A DNA stretch of 12,178 nt from Arcobacter sp. UBA7394. Its GTDB lineage: Bacteria; Campylobacterota; Campylobacteria; Campylobacterales; Arcobacteraceae. This document shows positions 6,915 to 12,178 of the stretch, one piece after another. The notes beneath the pieces are model-generated. The model was given only the letters and a program-made list of their open reading frames with translations, was not told the origin of the DNA and ran no database searches. The position numbers and the translations under genes are program-made. The stretch spans positions 1 to 12,178 of the forward strand of contig DKNG01000214.1 of the NCBI GenBank assembly GCA_002470185.1, written 5' to 3'. Each line of letters opens with the position of its first letter. The stretch's first letter is position 1.

Positions 6915-7493
6915 TTAATCAAATGATGTTTTTATACTTAAAAGCCTCACCGAGTTCTCTAAAATGGCGATTTTCTTAACTAATTCATTTAAGTCTCTAT
7001 GATAAGCATAAGTTCCTACACCTTTTATTACCATTACATTATTATTAGACTCTTTTAGATACTTTGTTATTTCAAGAGCATTTCTTCTATACCATGTAGA
7101 AAAATCTCCCGGGTCATAAACTGGGATATCTCCAAATTCTGTTTTTCCAAAGAAATCATCAAAAATAATTCTATCGTGATCAAAAGTATAAGCAGTTGTA
7201 TAGATTGGCATTCCAAAAGCAATATATTTTGCTTCGTGAATATTTGTATATATAGTTGCATGAATATGTGATTCTATACTTGCAATATTCCATCTATAAT
7301 CTTGTCTATTTAGATTTAATTCACAAAATGAGCTTTCACCCATTTCATCAAAAATTGCATCATTTGTATTAATTAAAAAGTTTTCTTGATCCAGTTTTGC
7401 AGAGATAGCACCATGGTAGATACCAAAAAAGTTTTTTCTGAACATAGTTAGAGATAAATCTCCAAGTTGTTTAACAGTTTTTTTATCAACCAT
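6915..7493 (-). CDS. Class II aldolase/adducin-fold protein, probably lacking the metal site
   Basis: This 192-residue single-domain protein has the layout of the class II aldolase/adducin family. It shows GIYHGAISAKL with LINTNDAIFDEM (24-51, the SGNxS and ITPSG regions), IESHIHATIY (73-82, with the catalytic-type E74), a GDIPVYDPGD linker (121-130) and a C-terminal helix from DLNELVKKIAILENS. The two stretches that normally supply zinc ligands are changed. The HTH triplet aligns with F93-G94-M95, and the NHG histidine aligns with V159 in KGVG. If the alignment by motif spacing is right, no metal ligand remains, so sugar-phosphate aldolase or epimerase activity is unlikely and a non-catalytic role, as in adducin, is possible. 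The start ATG has AAGG nine bases upstream. It is divergent from rsmH and followed by hup on the same strand. Confidence 0.75.
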   Translation of the reverse strand: MVDKKTVKQLGDLSLTMFRKNFFGIYHGAISAKLDQENFLINTNDAIFDEMGESSFCELNLNRQDYRWNIASIESHIHATIYTNIHEAKYIAFGMPIYTTAYTFDHDRIIFDDFFGKTEFGDIPVYDPGDFSTWYRRNALEITKYLKESNNNVMVIKGVGTYAYHRDLNELVKKIAILENSVRLLSIKTSFD

Positions 7494-7521
7494 TTTAAAA
7501 AGCCTTAAATATGTTTTTGGA

Positions 7522-7532
7522 TATTATATATT
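7522..7532. promoter_or_regulatory. Overlapping divergent -10 elements between the aldolase-like gene and rsmH
   Basis: The 61-base divergent gap contains TATTATATATT. On the minus strand it gives a perfect TATAAT (7523-7528) pointing to the aldolase-like gene. On the plus strand it gives TATTAT (7522-7527) or TATATT (7527-7532) pointing to rsmH, about 23-28 bases before its start. No good -35 boxes are seen on either side. Confidence 0.45.
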
Positions 7533-7554
7533 AATTTTAATAAGGACTGTTTTA

Positions 7555-8457
7555 ATGCATATACCTCATATACCTGTTTTATTCCAAGAAACACTAGATG
7601 CTTTCTCTGATATAAATGAGGGTTATATAATAGATTGTACTACTGGATTCGGTGGACATAGTAACGGACTACTTGAAAAATATGAAAATATTAATTTAAT
7701 ATGTAATGACCAAGATGATGAAGCTTTGGCATTTTCAGGTAAAAGATTAGAAAAATACTCAGATAGAGTTACTTTCAATAAAGGAAATTTCGAACACGTA
7801 TTTGAAAAATTCAAAGATTATGAAATCAAAGGTATTTTAGCTGATATTGGCGTTTCTTCTTTACAATTAGACAAATTAGAGAGAGGTTTTGGATTTGAGA
7901 GTGAAACTCTTGATATGAGAATGAACCAAGATGCAAGCCTTGATGCTTCAGTTGTTGTAAATACTTACTCACAAAGTGAACTTGAAAGAGTTTTCAAAGA
8001 GTATGGAGAAGTTAGAGAGTATAAAAAAGTTGCATCAATTATTGTAAATAATAGACCTTTCTCTTCTGCAAAAGAATTATCTACATTTTTAGCAAAGAAA
8101 ATGTCAAAAGGGAAAATTCATCCAGCTACTTTACCTTTCCAAGGTATTAGAATTGAAGTTAATGATGAATTAGGAGTTTTAGAGAGATTATTTGATTCAA
8201 TTGAGGCTTCTAAACCTAGAAATTGTATTGTTGCTATTATCTCTTTTCACTCACTTGAAGATAGAATTGTAAAAAACTATTTCAAAAAATGGACTAAGTC
8301 TTGTATTTGTCCTCCTGGAGTATTTAGATGTGAATGTGGAAATGATCACTCTTTAGGAAAAGTTATTACTAGAAAACCAATAATTCCTACAAAAGAAGAG
8401 ATAAAACAAAATCCAAGAAGTAGAAGTTCAAAATTAAGGATATTCAAATTTGATTAA
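7555..8457 (+). CDS. rsmH: 16S rRNA (cytosine(1402)-N(4))-methyltransferase
   Basis: RsmH (formerly MraW) methylates N4 of C1402 in the decoding centre of 16S rRNA using S-adenosylmethionine. All hallmarks are present over 300 residues: HIPVLFQETLD at 5-15, the SAM loop DCTTGFGGHS at 27-36, ADIGVSSLQLD at 96-106 followed by GFGFESETLDMRM, RPFSSAKEL at 167-175, LPFQGIRIEVNDEL at 193-206 and IISFHSLEDRIVK at 228-240. The family's cysteine cluster around 250-261 and the RSRSSKLRIFK tail are also present. The ATG follows AAGGA at 7542-7546. In many bacteria this gene heads the division and cell-wall cluster before ftsL and ftsI. Here a small bitopic membrane protein follows with an eight-base overlap, but ftsI is replaced by an RND permease. 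Confidence 0.98.
   Translation: MHIPHIPVLFQETLDAFSDINEGYIIDCTTGFGGHSNGLLEKYENINLICNDQDDEALAFSGKRLEKYSDRVTFNKGNFEHVFEKFKDYEIKGILADIGVSSLQLDKLERGFGFESETLDMRMNQDASLDASVVVNTYSQSELERVFKEYGEVREYKKVASIIVNNRPFSSAKELSTFLAKKMSKGKIHPATLPFQGIRIEVNDELGVLERLFDSIEASKPRNCIVAIISFHSLEDRIVKNYFKKWTKSCICPPGVFRCECGNDHSLGKVITRKPIIPTKEEIKQNPRSRSSKLRIFKFD
8436..8440 (+). promoter_or_regulatory. Ribosome binding site AAGGA for the TTG start of the FtsL-like gene
   Basis: AAGGA stands nine bases before the TTG at 8450, within the last codons of rsmH. No other methionine codon occurs before residue 65 of the small protein, so this site fixes its start. Confidence 0.5.
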
Positions 8458-8704
8458 ACTGAATAAATTCAATTCGTTGATAATAGTATTTTCTATTTTA
8501 TTTTTTGCAATTTTAGTTTATTTCCCAAAGATTTATTTGAGAAGTAACATTTATTATGTAAGTAAAGACGTTAATAAACTTTATGCACATTATATTTCAC
8601 TGCAAGAAGAGAATAGATTCTTATCTCAACAATTAGAAGATATGAAGTTCAAAAATCAAATTATTGATTCCTTATTATTCAATCCAATGAAAGTAGAAAA
8701 ATGA
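8450..8704 (+). CDS. Small bitopic coiled-coil membrane protein, FtsL candidate
   Basis: This is an 84-residue protein with a short basic N-terminus, one hydrophobic helix (about residues 9-27) and a following polar, heptad-like region (about 36-75) predicted to be a coiled coil in the periplasm. This is the architecture of FtsL/DivIC/FtsB divisome proteins. Its place, directly after rsmH with an eight-base overlap, is where ftsL lies in many bacteria. FtsL diverges so fast that sequence recognition alone cannot prove it, and I see no specific FtsL signature. Translation starts at a TTG at 8450 and the stop overlaps the RND permease start in ATGA. The alternative is a small accessory subunit of the RND pump next door. 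Confidence 0.6.
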   Translation: MIKLNKFNSLIIVFSILFFAILVYFPKIYLRSNIYYVSKDVNKLYAHYISLQEENRFLSQQLEDMKFKNQIIDSLLFNPMKVEK

Positions 8705-11700
8705 TAAAAAGTCTAATTGAGTTTTCATTACGAAAACCAATACTAAATCACTTATTATTACTTTTCATTTTTCTACTAGCAATTTTTTCTTATTTCAAAA
8801 TACCTAAGGAGATTTTTCCTCCTTCGGCATTAGATGCTGTTTCTATTAGTGGCTCATACTCAGGAGCTAGTTCTGAATTACTTGATAAAATAGCCGTTAC
8901 AGATATAGAAGATGAACTCTTGGGTCTAAGTGAAGCTGATAAAATTTCATCAACAATTAAAAATGGTTTTTTCTCTATTCGTGTTGATTTAAAAGATGGA
9001 GAGAGACCAGAAGATAGTGTAAATGATATAAAAGATATTGTTGCACAAATTCAGACAAACTTGCCTTCTGATATGGATGAACCAATTGTAAAAACAATGA
9101 AACATGCTTTTCCTTTGATTACAGTTGCAGTATATTCAAAAGATGGCAGTGATTCAAAAGAGTATCTAATAGAGATTGCAAAAAAAGTAAAATCAAAAAT
9201 AATGCAATTAAAAGATTTATCAGAAGTTACAGTTCTTGGAAAAAGTGATAAAGAACTGCTCGTGACCTTTGATGATGAAAAAATAAAAGCTTATGGTTTA
9301 GAAAAAAATCAAGTTGTAAAAGCTGTTCAGTCTATTAGTTCTATTTTTCCCATTGGAGTTATTAAAGACAAAACAAGACATTATTATCTATCTACTTATA
9401 ATGGTGAAAAAGATATCGATAAAATCAAAAGTACTATTCTTAAAATAAATGGAGTTAAACTCTATTTAAAAGATATAGCTGATGTGAAATTTACCCTAGG
9501 GGATGTGGCTAATATCTCCCATTATAATTCAAAAGAAAATATTGCTGTTAGTATCAATAAAGGTTTTGAAGGTGACTCTATTGAGCTTGTAAAACAAATC
9601 AAAGAGATTACAAAAGGTTTCGAGCAAAGATATGAAAACCTTGAGTTTGATACATATATTGATACTTCTATTTGGATTAAAAATAGACTTAATACTGTTG
9701 TATCTAATATTCTATTTGGACTTATTCTATTATTTATTGCACTATTTTTCTTTATTAATGTAAGAATTGCAATTGTTATTGCTATTGGTATTCCTACTTC
9801 ATTTATGATTGGTCTTATTTTTGCTGATTATTTAGGTTATAGTTTAAATATGCTTTCCCTCTTGGGTGCTTTAATAGCCCTTGGGATGCTTGTGGATGAA
9901 GCTATTGTTGTTGGAGAGAATATCTATCGTCATTTAGAAATGGGGAAAGATAAGTTTACTGCTGCACGTGATGGAGCATTAGAAATGTTCCCAGCTGTTT
10001 TAACAGCAACGGCTACAACTGTATTTGCTTTTTTACCAATATTACTTATGACTGGTGAAGTAGGGCGATTTATGCAAATCCTTCCTATTATGATTACTAT
10101 TTTATTAATAAGTTCACTTGTTGAAGCATTTTTCTTTTTGCCTTTACATGCAAAAGAGTTATTAAAAGTAAGTCATGGGGAGAGAAAATCTCATAAAGTA
10201 TGGGATTTTAATTATAGACTTTATGGAAATGTTTTAGATTTTTTATTAAGAGGTAAATACCTAAGTGTTGCTTTAATGGTAGGAAGTATTCTTATTGCAA
10301 CTGTTTTGATATTCAAAACACAAAAGTTTGAGTTTATGCCATCTTTTGATTCCACTCAAATATATATTACAGGTTCAGTTGGAGTTGGTAAAAAGATTGA
10401 ACAAACAGAACAAGCTGTACTAAAAATAGAGAAACAAATACTAAATAGTGTGGATTTTAAAGATACAGTATCTTCTGTAACATCAGTTACAGGAATGAAA
10501 CTAGATGGTAAGAATCAACCCCATCATGAAGAGTTCTATTTTCATATTTTTGTAAACCTAAATGAAAGAGCTCCTATAAATTTATTTGAAAGATATATAA
10601 ATCCATATTTATCACCAAAATATGATGATTCAAATATGCTTAGGATTTCAAGTGCTCAGAATATGGAAGAAGAGTTAAAAGTAATTTTAAAAGATGAAGT
10701 AGACTCAGGTAATTATGATGAATTAAAAATCTTTGTTCCGCAAGCTGGAATTGTAAAAAATGATTTTGAGATTGCATTATCAGGTAAAAATGATAAGGTT
10801 CTAAAATCAACAGCAGAACTAAAAGAGACCCTTTCTAAAATCAAAGGGGTTTCAAATATTGCTGATGATGCTCTTACTGGAAACTATGAATTAAAATTCA
10901 AAGTTAATTCTTATGGGGATGAATTAGGAATAAGTGAAGAGAGTATTCTAAATGAATTAAGACCTTTTTACTTCAAAGGTACATATTCTAAAATGTTCGA
11001 TGATGAAGGTATAGTTGATGTGATTTTCAAAAGTAAATCAAAAGATGTACTTTCAAGTCTAGATACTTTTGAAGTAACAACATCTAATAATGAAAAAGTA
11101 CTACTTACAAATGTAGTTGATTTTATTAAAGTGCCTGCTTATTCACAGATATTTAAAGAGAATAATGAACAAATCATTAGTGTTACTGCTTCTTTAAGTG
11201 ATGTTACTTCTGCTGAAGTATTCGCTCAATTAGGGGATGAAATAGATAGACTAAATAAAGTTGTTACTTTGGATATTAAAGGGGAACAACAAGAGAATGA
11301 GAAAGTACAAAAAGAGATGGGTGAGGCTGCCTTAATTGCTATTATTCTAATCTTTATGGCTTTAGTATGGATGTTTGATTCTCTTGTAAAACCATTGATT
11401 ATTATAAGTACGATACCTCTATCAATGTTAGGTGTTTTAATAGGACATATTGTAATGGATATTAATCTTACAATGCCAAGTATGATTGGTATGGTTGGAC
11501 TTGCTGGGGTTATTGTAAATGATGGAATTATTATGATGGACTTTATCAAAAAAGCAAAAGATATAAAAGAGTTAGAGTCTTATGCAAAAATGAGATTAAG
11601 ACCAATTCTTTTAACTTCAGCTACTACAATATTAGGTCTTAGTTCACTTATCTTCTTTGCTTCTGGGCAATCATTGATTTTACAACCTATGGCGATTTCT

Positions 11701-11790
11701 TTAGGATTTGGTATTTTATGGGCAACAGTTCTTAACTTATATTATGTTCCTATGATTTATAGATTAATCTACCTTAGGAAAGCTTCTTAG
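8701..11790 (+). CDS. RND-family efflux transporter permease subunit
   Basis: This 1029-residue inner-membrane proton antiporter belongs to the AcrB/HAE superfamily (COG0841), at the full expected length. Membrane helix 1 is at about 13-32, helices 2-6 at about 334-485, helix 7 near 515-535, and the last block at about 895-1025. Two large periplasmic porter domains lie between. Helix 4 holds the relay motif LGMLVDEAIVVGEN, where AcrB D407-D408 correspond to D399-E400. In helix 10 the AcrB lysine aligns with N940 in VNDGIIMMDF. These changes are shared by a distinct RND subgroup rather than marking a broken gene. The start ATG overlaps the preceding stop by four bases. No membrane-fusion protein or TolC-like channel is in the window, so partners must be encoded elsewhere or upstream in the same pathway. 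Substrate unknown. Confidence 0.93.
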   Translation: MIKSLIEFSLRKPILNHLLLLFIFLLAIFSYFKIPKEIFPPSALDAVSISGSYSGASSELLDKIAVTDIEDELLGLSEADKISSTIKNGFFSIRVDLKDGERPEDSVNDIKDIVAQIQTNLPSDMDEPIVKTMKHAFPLITVAVYSKDGSDSKEYLIEIAKKVKSKIMQLKDLSEVTVLGKSDKELLVTFDDEKIKAYGLEKNQVVKAVQSISSIFPIGVIKDKTRHYYLSTYNGEKDIDKIKSTILKINGVKLYLKDIADVKFTLGDVANISHYNSKENIAVSINKGFEGDSIELVKQIKEITKGFEQRYENLEFDTYIDTSIWIKNRLNTVVSNILFGLILLFIALFFFINVRIAIVIAIGIPTSFMIGLIFADYLGYSLNMLSLLGALIALGMLVDEAIVVGENIYRHLEMGKDKFTAARDGALEMFPAVLTATATTVFAFLPILLMTGEVGRFMQILPIMITILLISSLVEAFFFLPLHAKELLKVSHGERKSHKVWDFNYRLYGNVLDFLLRGKYLSVALMVGSILIATVLIFKTQKFEFMPSFDSTQIYITGSVGVGKKIEQTEQAVLKIEKQILNSVDFKDTVSSVTSVTGMKLDGKNQPHHEEFYFHIFVNLNERAPINLFERYINPYLSPKYDDSNMLRISSAQNMEEELKVILKDEVDSGNYDELKIFVPQAGIVKNDFEIALSGKNDKVLKSTAELKETLSKIKGVSNIADDALTGNYELKFKVNSYGDELGISEESILNELRPFYFKGTYSKMFDDEGIVDVIFKSKSKDVLSSLDTFEVTTSNNEKVLLTNVVDFIKVPAYSQIFKENNEQIISVTASLSDVTSAEVFAQLGDEIDRLNKVVTLDIKGEQQENEKVQKEMGEAALIAIILIFMALVWMFDSLVKPLIIISTIPLSMLGVLIGHIVMDINLTMPSMIGMVGLAGVIVNDGIIMMDFIKKAKDIKELESYAKMRLRPILLTSATTILGLSSLIFFASGQSLILQPMAISLGFGILWATVLNLYYVPMIYRLIYLRKAS
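11776..11779 (+). promoter_or_regulatory. Ribosome binding site AGGA for the GTG start of the last gene
   Basis: AGGA lies ten bases before the GTG at 11790, inside the final codons of the permease. An in-frame TAG at 11775-11777 excludes any earlier start, so the GTG is the only start that keeps the conserved N-terminus. Confidence 0.45.
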
Positions 11791-12178
11791 TGCAGGATAG
11801 ATATTCTGCTGATGTAGGTGATTTTGGAAAATTTCATCTACTTCGTTATATCCTTTTAAATTCTTCTTATAATCTATCTCAGATTTGGTATATGTATCCA
11901 GATGAATCTCATAATAATGATGGTTTATATATTAACTACTTTGAAAAAGTAAAAGATATGGATAAAGAGCTTGAAGAAAAGTTCAAAGAAATATCACAAA
12001 GAAATAGAAATGTAAAAGCTTTAGAAAACTCAAACTTATTAACTAACACTAAATACTTTGGCTCTTTAGTAAATGAAAACAATAAAGATGATTTAGAGTA
12101 TAGAAAATCATGGTTACAAAAAGCAGAAGATTTTAGTAAAAATAGTGACTTTATAGCAGTTGATCCTGATAATGGAAT
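11790..12178 (+). CDS. Conserved protein of unknown function, 5' part, runs off the window
   Basis: The first 129 complete codons are present and the frame is open at the right edge. It starts with a GTG that shares its G with the TAG stop of the RND permease. The N-terminus reads DRYSADVGDFGKFHLLRY, followed by a WYMYPDESHNNDG segment at about 33-45. A charged helical stretch with RNRNVKALE follows at about 72-80, then AVDPDNG near residue 123. I recall this combination (DVGDFGKxxLLR, PDESHNNDG, DPDNG) from a widespread family of roughly 200-250 residue bacterial proteins without a described function, often in accessory regions. No signal peptide is visible. Co-transcription with the permease is likely from the junction, but a functional link is not shown. 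I cannot name an activity. Confidence 0.8.
   Translation, partial: MQDRYSADVGDFGKFHLLRYILLNSSYNLSQIWYMYPDESHNNDGLYINYFEKVKDMDKELEEKFKEISQRNRNVKALENSNLLTNTKYFGSLVNENNKDDLEYRKSWLQKAEDFSKNSDFIAVDPDNG

Noticed and set aside
11226..11549. 107-codon minus-strand frame inside the RND permease
   Set aside because: It lies antisense to a conserved transmembrane block, and its isoleucine-rich translation is the expected shadow of that coding.
1..12178. CRISPR array, insertion sequence, toxin-antitoxin pair or prophage signs
   Set aside because: No regularly spaced repeats, transposase or integrase motifs, paired small genes or target duplications were seen. The tRNA flank on its 3' side is a terminator and a housekeeping gene, not an integration site.

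Overview
The window is a strongly AT-rich, tightly packed chromosomal segment. Gene content and protein style suggest a member of the Campylobacterota, most likely Arcobacter in the broad sense. The reasons are short or overlapping intergenic junctions, frequent TTG and GTG starts, T-rich stretches before TGn-TATAAT-like -10 boxes, and the character of HemH, RsmH and the REC-REC-PAS-GGDEF protein. The taxonomic call is inference from recalled family resemblance, not from a search. No insertion sequence, CRISPR array, integrase or attachment site is visible, and no gene-free stretch exceeds about 210 bases.

Region 1 (about 42-4599, + strand). A CrtI/phytoene-desaturase-like flavoprotein overlaps a four-helix LytS-type membrane histidine kinase, which overlaps a LytR/AlgR-type response regulator. 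The three reading frames interlock and are probably translationally coupled. After a 69-base gap with its own extended -10 promoter come an SRPBCC (START-like) protein and, overlapping it by four bases, ferrochelatase (hemH), the last enzyme of protoheme synthesis.

Region 2 (4600-6347, + strand). A separately promoted signalling protein has a degenerate receiver, an intact receiver, an Aer-like PAS domain and a GGEEF diguanylate cyclase with a c-di-GMP inhibitory site. A bidirectional terminator closes it.

Region 3 (6353-7493, - strand). In transcription order: a class II aldolase/adducin-fold protein that appears to lack the family's zinc-binding histidines, an HU-type nucleoid protein with a strong terminator, and tRNA-Leu(CAA) starting 15 bases after that terminator's T-tract. 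The + and - units converge on the terminator at 6325-6347.

Region 4 (7555 to the right edge, + strand). rsmH (16S rRNA m4C1402 methyltransferase) starts divergently from the aldolase-like gene, with overlapping -10 candidates between them. It overlaps a small bitopic coiled-coil protein in the usual position of ftsL, which overlaps a full-length RND-family efflux permease. The permease stop shares a base with the GTG start of a conserved protein of unknown function that runs off the window. No periplasmic adaptor or outer-membrane channel for the RND pump is present.

Most of this is housekeeping plus signalling. The points most worth a second look are the probable pseudo-aldolase, the unannotated FtsL candidate, the flavoprotein-kinase-regulator cassette, the SRPBCC-hemH coupling, and the orphan RND permease with its unknown downstream partner.
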